A stretch of DNA of 64,000 nucleotides, from assembly GCA_026706485.1 (NCBI GenBank), contig JAPOYR010000010.1, forward strand, positions 333,798-397,797, in the 5' to 3' direction. Of the stretch, positions 41,652 to 50,455 are shown piece by piece. Position 1 is the stretch's first letter, and each line of letters starts with the position of its first letter. The notes under the pieces were generated by a model, which saw nothing but the letters and a program-made list of their open reading frames with translations, searched no databases and was not told the origin of the DNA. This DNA is from Chloroflexota bacterium (lineage in GTDB: Bacteria > Chloroflexota > UBA11872). The translations under genes and the position numbers were made by a program.

Positions 41652-41883
41652 GAGTGCTCACGGGCACGGGAGCCTTCAAGGATTCGGCCGCGTGCCGCAA
41701 CACCGCCCTGACCTTCCAGTCTTCGGCACCCTCAAACCATTCGAGGAATTCCTCAACGGTGGCGCCGCTCTCCAGGTTCTCGAAGAGGGCGGATACGGGC
41801 AGCCTGGTACCGGTGAAGACCCAGGCTCCGCTTAGTCTGTCGGGAACGCTCTCGACCACCGGACACGTTTCCCAGTCCGTCAT
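41635..41883 (-). CDS. DUF433-type antitoxin
   Basis: 82 residues from the ATG at 41883, with GGAGGTGA upstream. Core: 'VPDRLSGAWVFTGTRLPVSA', 'LFENLESGATVEEFLEWFEG'. This is the DUF433 helix-turn-helix (xGxPvi-GTRIpV), which neutralises and autoregulates with a DUF5615 partner, here encoded directly downstream with overlap. Confidence 0.8.
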   Translation of the reverse strand: MTDWETCPVVESVPDRLSGAWVFTGTRLPVSALFENLESGATVEEFLEWFEGAEDWKVRAVLRHAAESLKAPVPVSTLENPV

Positions 41884-41925
41884 TCGATCACCTCCCACTC
41901 TGCGGCCAGTGTATCTGTCGCCTCG

Positions 41926-42144
41926 TCAGGGGGTGTGCGGAGATTCGTCCCAAATGAAGTGCGAACCGACGACCCTCAGCTCGACCTCGCAACCGAAGTG
42001 GCAGATCACGGCATCCTTGATCGTCGCCTTCAAGTCGGTCCAGTCGTCCCCCTGCGTGAAGATGCTGTAGCCCAGCGCACGAGCGTCGAAACCGCCCTCC
42101 GCTGCCTCCGTCACCTTGAAAACGATCTCTGCTGGCGCCTTCAC
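41926..42144 (-). CDS. HicB-like small protein
   Basis: 72 residues: MKAPAEIVFKVTEAAEGGFD, ARALGYSIFTQGDDWTDLKA, TIKDAVICHFGCEVELRVVG. The 'F-x-V-x-E-A-x-E-G-G-[FY]-x-A-x-x-L-G' strand-loop and the 'DDWxDLKAxIKDAV' helix match the partial RNase H fold of HicB-type antitoxins, without the C-terminal DNA-binding part. No HicA partner is visible nearby, so it may be solitary. Confidence 0.6.
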   Translation of the reverse strand: MKAPAEIVFKVTEAAEGGFDARALGYSIFTQGDDWTDLKATIKDAVICHFGCEVELRVVGSHFIWDESPHTP

Positions 42145-42275
42145 CTGATTTCCCTGGCCCGCGAGTCCGAGCTCTTCCGTGTCCTCAGCCGCATGGATGC
42201 TGTGTGTTCACAGTGTAGAAATGTGGCAACCGGCACAAAGCAGCCGAGCGTTGGCGTCGCCAGAGCGCATCGCAT

Positions 42276-42335
42276 TCAGGCAGCCCCGTAGCGCCGGCAG
42301 GTCGCGTCGGCGACGGAAACGGTGATGATCCGCAT
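42276..42335 (-). pseudogene. Ribbon-helix-helix antitoxin, 19-codon remnant
   Basis: MRIITVSVADATCRRYGAA then stop. The DNA around the start (CTGTGAGATTGTG) and the 'ITVSV-D-AT' strand match the intact antitoxin at 42970-43281, so this is its truncated duplicate. Confidence 0.5.
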
Positions 42336-42388
42336 GGCCACAATCTCACAGATCTAGTGATGCACAACTCATGGGGGAGAGGTCTTAT

Positions 42389-42572
42389 CCCTCAACAGAG
42401 ACCAGCCCACCGCCGGTCACAGCAATAGCGTCTCGATTCAACTTACTGCCCACGGTCGCCGTATCGTCAGCAGGCTGGTTAACCCGATCCGCCAGATGCC
42501 GTTTCCAAAACCACCGAAGTCCGGTGGTGGTCGGGTTCTATCCAACTAGCTCGGCTGTGCCTAGCCCCTCAG
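42389..42572. repeat. 183-bp repeat with att-like ends, copy 2
   Basis: 184 bases from CCCTCAACAGAGACCAGCCC to CTAGCCCCTCAG (42561-42572). Matches 12536-12718 at most positions, including the CCACCG-N5-CGGTGG hairpin. Like copy 1, it lies beside the 3' end of a PIN pseudogene. Confidence 0.75.
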
Positions 42573-42652
42573 CGCCGTACCGACGCGGCTTCCAAGTGCT
42601 CGCTCGCTGGTGTCATTGGTCATCAAGCCGCTGCGGCCTGCATGAACGGGTT

Positions 42653-42946
42653 GATCACCCGCAGGCCGCCACAGTCCTGTTGCGTGCTGAAGTCCTCTGA
42701 GTAGCTGGCCTCGCACCGCGCCACGCGCGCTGCGGCAAGAATCGCGCCGTCCCAGTAGGACAAACCGAACCGGCGGCTGCCTGGTCGAGTGGGTCGCGTG
42801 GCCTAGTGATAGAACTCTTGAAGCACTTGCAAGGAAACGGCAAGGTCAGGCTCCGAGAGCAGTTCTCGCGCGCGATGGCGCCTTTCAGGCTCTGCCGTCG
42901 CTCGGCTTGCCGCGTATATGCACACGTTGGTGTCGACAAAGCGCAA
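42653..42946 (-). pseudogene. PIN-domain toxin, second broken copy
   Basis: TTG start, LRFVDTNVCIYAASRATAEP, 'ELLSEPDLAVSLQVLQEFYH', then TAG, ATRPTRP, and a deletion of about 40 codons to 'LSYWDGAILAAARVARCEAS' and 'YSEDFSTQQDCGGLRG', ending early by a two-base insertion. It is homologous to 12707-13084 but carries different lesions, so the copies decayed independently after duplication. The antitoxin upstream (42970-43281) is intact. Confidence 0.7.
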
Positions 42947-42969
42947 GGCTGCTACTCACCGGCCTGCTC

Positions 42970-43281
42970 CTAGGGCCTCGGTGCGGCCTCGGCGACCTCC
43001 GCTCTGGCCCGCGCCCGGTCGTACAAGTCCTCCCGGGGCAGGCTATCGCGCGTGTCCAATCCCACCCCACGCGCCCCGAAGTCCGCCACCACCTCATCCA
43101 GGAGCCAGCCGCGCCGTTCGGCCGCTGTCTCCACGCGCGCTTCCCCGGCCTGCCTAACAGCCAGGGTCCGCAAGTAGTCCCGCACCAGAGCCGATACCGA
43201 CGTGTCGAGCTCCGCCGCGCAAATGCGGGCACGCCAGTAAGTCGCCTCATCGACGGAGACGGTGATGTCTTTCCTGGACAC
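42970..43281 (-). CDS. Ribbon-helix-helix antitoxin (VapB-type)
   Basis: 103 residues from a GTG at 43281 (an ATG at 43305 would add eight residues). The first strand MSRKDITVSVDEATYWRARI and helices 'CAAELDTSVSALVRDYLRTL' form the ribbon-helix-helix DNA-binding fold. The C-terminus (LLDEVVADFGARGVGLDTRD) would wrap the toxin. The partner toxin at 42653-42946 is dead, so the protein is now an orphan antitoxin, perhaps kept as an anti-addiction factor. Confidence 0.7.
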   Translation of the reverse strand: MSRKDITVSVDEATYWRARICAAELDTSVSALVRDYLRTLAVRQAGEARVETAAERRGWLLDEVVADFGARGVGLDTRDSLPREDLYDRARARAEVAEAAPRP

Positions 43282-43309
43282 AATCTCACAGCTACCGTGG
43301 CTCACAGTA

Positions 43310-43990
43310 AATGCTGGCGAGCCTCGGCGACCGCGCTGGCGTTATACCAGGACACGTTCTGGCGCTGCGCCCAACCCAATCTCAGCGGCGAGCCGCGATC
43401 GACAAATGAGTCGGATTCCAACCCGGCGAGCCCCGGGTCGGGAACCTGGACTCCACTGGCTGGGATAGTCTCAGAGTCCGGCGGCAGTTCTGCGACAACG
43501 TGAACCACTGCAACTGGCACGGGTCCGTGAGTGACCACATCACCACTCTGCGCGGGGGCTGGTGAAGGCACCTTTAGCAAGTCGACCCAGACTGCCGAGC
43601 GGCGCAGGCTCGGACGGCAGTGCGGTAGTGCACTCCGGCGCTGCCAGCCGGGCCAAAGCGAAGGTGTTGGTTCCAACCCCTTGTAGCCGGACAAGCATGA
43701 TTGGAACGATCGAGGACCTGCCCGGTCCGCGATGGCTTAAGCGTTCATCGGGTACCAGGACGTCCAACGTCCTATTGGCGGCCAGCAACTACCGTCCACC
43801 CAGAACCCTAGTGAGGCCCTGCGCCGCTGCGAATCTGTTGGCTCTCTGGGTACCGGACCGGACGGATTCCAGGCTGCTAGCGGAGTATCGCGCTATGGGC
43901 GTGGCTCGATCTGGATGCCTGGTTCGATGCCGTCCTGTTATTCTTTTCGCCCTCATTCGGGAATATGCGCATTCATTCACTGCGCAGGGT
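43310..43990. other. No secure gene; possible frameshifted minus-strand gene
   Basis: Two minus-strand frames, 43788-43600 (VLVPDERLSHRGPGRSSIVP) and 43610-43302 (AELPPDSETIPASGVQVPDP), have coding-like composition and could be one gene with a frameshift. No family recognised. Confidence 0.25.
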
Positions 43991-43997
43991 GCGGTCG

Positions 43998-46055
43998 ATG
44001 GAGGCCAGGGCGGCACATTGGCGGTTCGCGCGCATGACGCCATCGCAGGTCAACGAAGACCCGGTGCAGGGCGAGTTCTTCACTGCAGCTGCCGATCTAC
44101 CTGATCGGCTGGTCCGGGAGTCGATTCAGAATTCGCTCGACGCACGCCGGGGAAGGGAAACGGTGCGCGTCCGCTTTGCCTTCAGCGGGTCGCAGCACGC
44201 CTTGCCTGTACATGCCGCGCAGCGCTGGCTGGCAGGACTTGCTCCTCACCTCGAGGCCCTCGCCCGACCGGGCTCTGACGAGTCTTCCGGTTCGACCAGA
44301 ATTGGTGCAGAAGCGGATGCGATGCGCGGTGCCCTGGCCTGCCTCAACCAGCCAATGACGTGGCTCACAGTTGGCGACTCCGGCACCACCGGTCTGCTCG
44401 GTGACATTACGGCCAACCGTGAGCGGGAGGCAGGAAACGATTTCTGGGGCTTTTTTCGTAGCGTTGGAATCTCGCCTAAGGGCCAAGACTCTGGCGGCTC
44501 GTGGGGTCTAGGCAAGTGGGTATTCCCCGACGCCTCCCGCATCAATGCCTACCTGGGCGTCACGCACCGAGCAAATGAGGATCACGCCATGCTGATGGGC
44601 ATGGCGATGCTCAAGACCCATCACATGACGGCTCAAGACGGGGACGAGGTCAAGTACCCGCCGTATGGCTACTACGCTGCCGCAGCACACGAGGACGACG
44701 ACGAATGGCTGCCGCTACCAGTCACGGCCGACTCTAGTCCCGCCGGACTCGTGGCCAACGCAATTGCTGACTTTCAGCTTGAGCGGCGTGGAGACGGACC
44801 CGGGCTCTCAGTTGTCGTGCCCTACCCGAGGGAAACCGGGGAAGAGGATGAAGAGGTCCTCACGCCGGCCACGATCGCCCGTGCTGTGGTCATCCAGTAC
44901 TTCCTGCCTATCGTACGCGGTGACCTGGAGGTGGAGATCGTTAGGCCCGGCGAGGGCGCCCGCGTCATCGATGCCGCGACCATCGAACGCGAACTGGCGA
45001 TCATTAAGCCCCGGCGCGATGACAACGCACCAGACTGGTTGCGCGGCGCGGTAGAGCTCGCACGCTGGGCCGTCGGGCTCGACGATGGTGCACACCTTGA
45101 GCTTCCCGTCCCGACCGGCAGGGACAGCGACTTCGAGGGTGTGGACCTTCCGGCACTCCGTGAGCGATACGACCGAGGGGAACGTCTGGCATTCCAACTG
45201 GCGCTGGATGTGCGCACCCGTGACCCCGACGAGCTGACTCCAGCCAATTTCCGCGTCTATCTCGAACGCGATGATGACTTGCCCAGGGGGCACGACTATT
45301 TCGTGCGCGGCCATCTGCGCATCCCCGAGATGGATCACATTCGGAGCCATAGGGCACGCGCTCTCGTGCTGGCTCACGGCGAGTCGGATTTGGGTCACCT
45401 GCTGCGTGATTCAGAAGGACCCGCGCACGCATCTTGGAGTCCGCAGGCACAAAGGCTAAAGGACCGATGGATTGGTGGTTACTCCCGAGTTCAAGCCGTG
45501 CGCCGCGCTGCGGCTGTGCTCTTGCAGCGCCTGGCCGAGCGCCCCGAGGAGAAACAGTACGACGCCCTAGCGGACTTGTTCCCATCCAATCTGACGGCGG
45601 AGCGCGGCCGCGGGCGAACGCGGCGTCCGGGGACGGGCGGCCTGGATCCAGTGGAGCCCATCAACGGCGGGGCAACGGCGGCGCTGGCGACGGTATCGGT
45701 CCCTGGGGGATTCCGCGTGCGCGCGGGGACGTTGGGCGGGAATGGAGTTTCAGGCTCTGAGTGGTCGCTGCGCTTTGCCTACGACGTAGCACGCGGCGGC
45801 AAGAGCCGTGCCTTCCGGCAATACGCGCGGGGCGCCGACCAGGAAGCGCCTGATTTCTCGCTCCGCAGCGGGCAGGTGCGCGTCGAGCAGCAAAACTGCG
45901 AGCACGAAGTTACGGGCGAGAATGAGTTGCGATTCCTTGCGCTTGCCGATGACTTCAGCCTGACTGTGACCGGCTTAGATGAGCGCGATGTGCTAGTTGA
46001 AGTGCAGCAAGTTGACACAGCCCCGGCACAAGCGACCGACGGAGAGCAGGAATGA
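43998..46055 (+). CDS. GHKL-type ATPase, first gene of a three-gene operon
   Basis: 685 residues from the ATG at 43998. An earlier ATG at 43965 is possible, but no good ribosome-binding site marks either. The GHKL fold is shown by 'DLPDRLVRESIQNSLDARRG' (N-box, residues ~35-54), 'TWLTVGDSGTTGL' (G1 box, ~120) and 'GGSWGLGKWVFP' (G2/lid, ~165). The rest has an S5-like transducer region (about 340-470) and a C-terminal beta domain. MORC/Hsp90-like ATPases of this shape work as ATP-gated clamps and appear in several defence systems (e.g. with nucleases or methylases). It overlaps the next gene by ATGA. It is transcribed away from the leftward defence genes. Confidence 0.7.
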   Translation: MEARAAHWRFARMTPSQVNEDPVQGEFFTAAADLPDRLVRESIQNSLDARRGRETVRVRFAFSGSQHALPVHAAQRWLAGLAPHLEALARPGSDESSGSTRIGAEADAMRGALACLNQPMTWLTVGDSGTTGLLGDITANREREAGNDFWGFFRSVGISPKGQDSGGSWGLGKWVFPDASRINAYLGVTHRANEDHAMLMGMAMLKTHHMTAQDGDEVKYPPYGYYAAAAHEDDDEWLPLPVTADSSPAGLVANAIADFQLERRGDGPGLSVVVPYPRETGEEDEEVLTPATIARAVVIQYFLPIVRGDLEVEIVRPGEGARVIDAATIERELAIIKPRRDDNAPDWLRGAVELARWAVGLDDGAHLELPVPTGRDSDFEGVDLPALRERYDRGERLAFQLALDVRTRDPDELTPANFRVYLERDDDLPRGHDYFVRGHLRIPEMDHIRSHRARALVLAHGESDLGHLLRDSEGPAHASWSPQAQRLKDRWIGGYSRVQAVRRAAAVLLQRLAERPEEKQYDALADLFPSNLTAERGRGRTRRPGTGGLDPVEPINGGATAALATVSVPGGFRVRAGTLGGNGVSGSEWSLRFAYDVARGGKSRAFRQYARGADQEAPDFSLRSGQVRVEQQNCEHEVTGENELRFLALADDFSLTVTGLDERDVLVEVQQVDTAPAQATDGEQE

Positions 46056-46822
46056 TCCGCCGGCTGAATAGCACCGGGCGTCGGACGGTCAAGCGTGAGC
46101 ATGCCAAGGTGAGCCTGCGCCCGGCGGAGAATGGCGCTCCGTCGATTCACGACATGCAACTCGATCTCGCTGGCTACGGCTTCCCGCCGGACGCTCGCGT
46201 GCGCGTCGAGGCCTGGCGCAGCAATGCCGTACAGCGCTGGGACTACGGCACCGTGGGCGCGCTCACGCCACCATCTGCCGAGCAGCGCCGAATGACTGAG
46301 GTGCCGGAATCGTCCCAGTTTCGCGTGCTGGTGGTTGCCGGAGACGGTTCCGGACGGCTGCTGGGACACATGCCCAGCATCAAGCCAGTTCTCCCGCTGC
46401 GCTCGTTGCTTCCGGTGCGTGAAGTCGACGAAGACGAGCTTGGCGGAGAGATTTGGCGCGTCGACTTCGGGGATGGCGACTTACCCGAGCTGTGGGTCAA
46501 TCGCGCGGTCGGCGGGATCAGCGAATTCGTCCGCACTAACAAGGACTTTCGGGCCCTCGTAATGCCCGCCGTGCTACGCGTGATTCTCACACGCATTCTT
46601 ATAGACGAGCGCGCCGATCCAGAGGACGGTGAGAGCGCTTGGGAGGGCTGGTTCCGGCTGGCAAGCAACCTTCTCCCGGATGCAGACGTCCCACGGATTG
46701 AATCGAATGGGGAGGCAAACGACCTAAGCGAAGCCAGGAGTTGGATCGACTCGGTGGTGGGGGCATTCGCGCGCGACAGAGTATTCGCTGTCGGTGCTTA
46801 CTCAAAGCCTTGGGACTACTAG
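46052..46822 (+). CDS. Hypothetical protein, second gene of the GHKL operon
   Basis: 256 residues, start overlapping the GHKL stop. An N-terminal beta domain (VSLRPAENGAPSIHDMQLDL, 'GFPPDARVRVEAWRSNAVQR', 'QFRVLVVAGDGSGRLLG') is followed by 'GEIWRVDFGDGDLPELWVNR' and a helical C-terminus. The motif 'G-x-I-W-R-V-D-F-x-x-x-x-x-P-x-L-W-V-N' is probably the family signature. I know no name for it. The coupling implies a subunit of the same complex. Confidence 0.55.
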   Translation: MIRRLNSTGRRTVKREHAKVSLRPAENGAPSIHDMQLDLAGYGFPPDARVRVEAWRSNAVQRWDYGTVGALTPPSAEQRRMTEVPESSQFRVLVVAGDGSGRLLGHMPSIKPVLPLRSLLPVREVDEDELGGEIWRVDFGDGDLPELWVNRAVGGISEFVRTNKDFRALVMPAVLRVILTRILIDERADPEDGESAWEGWFRLASNLLPDADVPRIESNGEANDLSEARSWIDSVVGAFARDRVFAVGAYSKPWDY

Positions 46823-46853
46823 GCAGCGTAGTGCGTGCTCCTGATCTGGCTCA

Positions 46854-48608
46854 GTGCAACGGCTGCCTACCAGGCGCCAGGCGTCCGGGCAGGTGATGTG
46901 TTGGCGAGATGCCCATGAACTGTTGCAGCGCTATTCGGATTACCAGACCGCTCAAGAAGCCCGGACATTCGGCCGATATCCGCGCGGACAGAGAATCTGG
47001 CCGCCCATCGTTGGGCTTGCCGATTTGCCAGACAGCGCACTGCTGCATGCCCGTCTCGTTCCGTCCGCGATCGACCGCCATCCGAGCGATCCGGAATTGT
47101 CAGACACCATGGACGCACGTTTGGCAGGCACCGGCGGCTGGAAGCCCCGTGGCACCGATTCAGATGGGGCGACGGTGAGCGAGCACGGCCACTCCCCCCG
47201 GTCCACCGACGTTCAAGCGGCGCTTGCGGCATTGGTTGGGGCGCGCGCGCACATCACGGCCGAACAGGGACTGCCTGGTCGCGTCGACCTGCACGACCTC
47301 ACCGGCGGTAATCCACTCGCCATGAGACTGTTGAGCGACGCTCTTGGTCACCCCGCAACGCGCGTGCGAAAGCGCTCGGCGCGCAGCGCAATCATGTCCG
47401 CCCTCAGCGCTCTTGATGGTCCGCCGCAAGCCGATCGCCCTGGCACAACGACCCTGCCCGGAAGTCCGGTGACGAATGAACCGGCCGATCGGACCAGCCC
47501 CGAAGGTGGGAGACCGCCCGGCGCCTTGGTTCGCCGACTAACCGCGGATGGCCTGCGGCGTGCGCGTGAGTTTCTTGCCGAAATTCGCGAGCGCCCGACG
47601 GCCCTGTCCGAACCGCCGCGCGATCTCCTCTACGACGAGCGCTACAGCCGCCCATTCCAACCAGAAGTTTGGATCGAGCGTCGCTCCTTCCGCACGCGCC
47701 GCGAGGCTGCCGAGTATTTCGCTCCCAAGCTTGCGTCCATCCGGCATCTCGTGGCCGACCATGCGGGCGTTTGGTCTTGGCTCGGGATGTACTACTTTGC
47801 CGAAACGGTGCGCGTCGAAGACGGCGAGGTTCGACTGTCGCCGCTTGACGAGACCTTTGTTGTACACCGCGAGGACACTCGGTCCTACATGCTGAGATTC
47901 CGCCATTACCTCTGGGGAGCATGGAGGCTCTATGAGATGCACGGCGAGACGGCTGCATTCCTGCTGAACCAGGAATTGACTTCGTTCGGTGATATTGCGC
48001 AACGAACGTTTGGTGCAATCCGAATATTTAACTCGGCTGGAATTGTCCCGCTAATTCTGCGCCTATATACCAAAGACGGGCAACAGAAGCGAGGCTTTGG
48101 CCACGGCCCCGGAGGCTTGCGGCATCTTCTCCGGGTGTTGGACCAACTCGAACGGACGTACGACGTTTACGGCATGGCACCTGATGCACTAGCAAGGGTG
48201 CTGCCCGACGAATTCCGGCGCTGGGATGGTGTGGCCGAAAGTGCTCCGGATTTGGGGGGCACCAACGCATCGGACTCTTCCTCGGTTCGCAGCGTCGACG
48301 ACGATCCGCCCGCGGGAGATCATTTGACGCCTGCGAGCGATTCAGCAACCAGTAGTGTTCCCGCTCGCGCGGTCGACGAGGCTGGCTTGGCCTCGGTCGA
48401 AGTCACGATCCGCGAGCTCGTCGACGCGCGCGCAAGGATCCAGGCGCTCGAACCAGTGACGTGGGTGGACCTGCGAGGATATCTCGAGGAAGGCTCCGAG
48501 TGCTGGAAGGCGTACGTTTCAGCGCACGGAATCCCTGAGACTCGCCTCTTTCGCGATATTGCCCTGAGCCGACTAGCTGACGCCATCCAGTCGATCGGCG
48601 GTGGCTAA
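46854..48608 (+). CDS. Hypothetical protein, third gene of the GHKL operon
   Basis: 584 residues from a GTG, 31 bases after 46822 (an ATG at 46896 is possible). The N-terminal ~90 residues (CWRDAHELLQRYSDYQTAQE, 'FGRYPRGQRIWPPIVGLADL') and the central part (WSWLGMYYFAETV, 'RSYMLRFRHYLWGAWRLYEM', 'AFGAIRIFNSAGIVPLILRL' with T for A) look like a large alpha-helical protein of the kind filed as DUF6339. That name is tentative. Two linkers of low complexity (about residues 85-230 and 470-520) suggest a scaffold. No nuclease motif seen. Confidence 0.5.
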   Translation: MQRLPTRRQASGQVMCWRDAHELLQRYSDYQTAQEARTFGRYPRGQRIWPPIVGLADLPDSALLHARLVPSAIDRHPSDPELSDTMDARLAGTGGWKPRGTDSDGATVSEHGHSPRSTDVQAALAALVGARAHITAEQGLPGRVDLHDLTGGNPLAMRLLSDALGHPATRVRKRSARSAIMSALSALDGPPQADRPGTTTLPGSPVTNEPADRTSPEGGRPPGALVRRLTADGLRRAREFLAEIRERPTALSEPPRDLLYDERYSRPFQPEVWIERRSFRTRREAAEYFAPKLASIRHLVADHAGVWSWLGMYYFAETVRVEDGEVRLSPLDETFVVHREDTRSYMLRFRHYLWGAWRLYEMHGETAAFLLNQELTSFGDIAQRTFGAIRIFNSAGIVPLILRLYTKDGQQKRGFGHGPGGLRHLLRVLDQLERTYDVYGMAPDALARVLPDEFRRWDGVAESAPDLGGTNASDSSSVRSVDDDPPAGDHLTPASDSATSSVPARAVDEAGLASVEVTIRELVDARARIQALEPVTWVDLRGYLEEGSECWKAYVSAHGIPETRLFRDIALSRLADAIQSIGGG

Positions 48609-48619
48609 GCCGCCTGCCA

Positions 48620-48778
48620 CGGCGTGACTTTGCCCCCGCACCTGACCTTTCGTCCGGCCGAGGCGCCCATGTGGGCGGACTTCGAGCGGCTGCTCGATTC
48701 ACCGGGCCGTTGTACTGCTGGTGCATGCCGCCGCGGGCGATGGCCACAGAGGGAACGGCTCCAGCAAGGAGGTCGCCG
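48620..48778 (+). pseudogene. GNAT acetyltransferase, N-terminal scrap
   Basis: 'LTFRPAEAPMWADFERLLDS' continues, after a frameshift, as 'SPGPLYCWCMPPRAM'. The 'W-x-D-F-x-x-L...CWCM' pattern is the start of a GNAT subgroup. The acetyl-CoA-binding part is missing. Confidence 0.4.
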
Positions 48779-48985
48779 ATGACTAGCCATAAGACGCGCA
48801 AGGCTGAACCGCGGGCATCTGCCTCGTTTACGCGCGAGCTGGAGGCATTTGTCCGCGACTGGGAAGAACACCTAGTCCGAGTCGGCTATGCGCCGCGCAC
48901 AGTGAAAACACACGTCCGCGGCCCAAGCGTGATGTTGCGCTGGCTGCGTGGTGAAGTGATTGCGCCGGGGCAGACGGGACGCTGA
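48779..48985 (+). CDS. Short integrase-like N-terminal domain protein
   Basis: 68 residues with AAGGAGG at ideal distance before the ATG. MTSHKTRKAEPRASASFTRE, LEAFVRDWEEHLVRVGYAPR, TVKTHVRGPSVMLRWL. This resembles the SAM-like core-binding domain of tyrosine recombinases ('F-x-x-W-x-x-x-L...G-x-A-x-x-T-V-x-x-H-x-R'). The catalytic domain is absent, so it is a truncated integrase or a stand-alone binding domain. Confidence 0.4.
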   Translation: MTSHKTRKAEPRASASFTRELEAFVRDWEEHLVRVGYAPRTVKTHVRGPSVMLRWLRGEVIAPGQTGR

Positions 48986-49436
48986 TCGGCTCGTGGGCCG
49001 CTGGCCAGACTTACCACATGGACAACCCGCAACGGCCCTACGGGTCGTGCAATCGGATCAACGGTTAACGCGCGGCGGCTTATCTGCAGACTAAGCTTCA
49101 GCTGCGGCAACGCCTTTGCCTGTCGCATCGTCCGGCGGAGGTCGGTATGCCGTTAGCGTCAACAGGCGCAGTGGCAGGTATGCGCGGTGTCCGAGGAGGT
49201 CTTGTATTCCGCGCTGGCTCGGCGAAACCGCGCTTGACTCGCGAGCAACTCGCGATCGATTGATCACGGCCAGCGACTGAAGCAAGGATTCCCCAGGGCA
49301 AGAGAAAAAGCCCATCGTCGGTCGAAACTTGACTGCCCGGTTTGGCTCGCAGGATCCCGGTAGGGCGCCGATTGGGGTAAGTCCTGCGGAGCCTCCGATT
49401 GCTCCTGGCCCTGGTGGCACCCGCGAAGGTCAGGAC
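48986..49436. other. No gene recognised
   Basis: Convergent junction between the GHKL operon and the leftward defence genes. Short frames only. Confidence 0.35.
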
Positions 49437-50234
49437 TCAGTCAAGGTCGATGACCAGACGACAATGGTCGCTCGGTCCCCACTCGTCAGGTTCGTTTAGG
49501 GCGCGTGCCGTCACGCGGTCGGCAATGTTCTCCGTGGCAAAGACGTAGTCAGCTTGCGCCCAGGCTTGCGCAGGCGTCTCGCTGATTGACCGGAAGGTCA
49601 CGACATCACCACGATCGCTGCGGCGTCCCTCAGGCACGACGTGGCGAAAGCCCAGCGCCTGCATTCGGTCGAATGCCGTCCTGAAGTGCAGGGCCTCCCG
49701 CTTGTTCCAGATCGCGGTCGGATGGGTGCTCCATCCCGGATAGATGACCCAGTCGCCAGCGGCAATGACTCGGCTCCGGCGGCCAACCAGGCGCGCGAGA
49801 TCGGAGATCAGCCGGTGCACCGAACCGATGGGCTCGCGGCGACTCGGGGAGCCCGACTCGTGCGTGAAGGCGTTGGACCAGGGCGCCATCGAAATGACGG
49901 TGAGCGGCTCGCCGCCGTCAACCGGGGTCACTATCGCGGCACCGAGCGTGGCCCACTCGCTGGTGTAAAAGTCGTTACTGAATTGATCTCCGATTGGCCC
50001 CGTGGCAATGAACTTGACGCCGACACGGTCCGATAGCCGGGCCACGACCGAGGGATAGCCCTGGCCGGCATTGCGGCGCCTTTGCCAAAGTCGGTGGTCG
50101 ACGTCGACGAGCTGATGAAGGTCCTCAGGCACGCGCGAGGCTTCCTGCAAGAGCCCGATGTCGACATCGGCCATCTGCACCAGGTCAGCCCATGATCGGC
50201 GCTTGGCCTCCATGTTCCAGCAGACGATCTTCAT
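49437..50234 (-). CDS. Endonuclease/exonuclease/phosphatase-family protein
   Basis: 265 residues from the ATG at 50234; the longer frame upstream is shadow-like. The fold is set by 'MKIVCWNMEAKRRSW' (Asn), 'DIGLLQEASRV' (metal Glu), 'SRVIAAGDWVIYPGW' (Asp) and 'EWGPSDHCRLVIDLD' (Asp-His at the C-terminus). In standard members the third block reads GDxN; here Asn is replaced by Val, which may alter activity. Family members hydrolyse phosphodiesters in DNA, RNA or lipids. It lies 222 bases past the DUF499 stop, on the same strand, so it may be the nuclease of that system. Confidence 0.75.
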   Translation of the reverse strand: MKIVCWNMEAKRRSWADLVQMADVDIGLLQEASRVPEDLHQLVDVDHRLWQRRRNAGQGYPSVVARLSDRVGVKFIATGPIGDQFSNDFYTSEWATLGAAIVTPVDGGEPLTVISMAPWSNAFTHESGSPSRREPIGSVHRLISDLARLVGRRSRVIAAGDWVIYPGWSTHPTAIWNKREALHFRTAFDRMQALGFRHVVPEGRRSDRGDVVTFRSISETPAQAWAQADYVFATENIADRVTARALNEPDEWGPSDHCRLVIDLD

Positions 50235-50455
50235 TGGACGTGCACCCCAATCAGTTCGATTCTCTGGTCCAGCTTCAACGTTTGCCTGTAGGAGTAGGAC
50301 GACGGTCAGTACGGTGCCGGCCCGACCTGGTCGGCGGCTGCGTAACTTCGCCCAATAGGTCTTGCGCTTGTCGTTGCCGCCCTTGTTCTGGCGGTTCGTA
50401 TGATTCCGCCAGCACCGCGGATTCGGACGTCGACTCTGAGAAGCACGGCGCCGTC

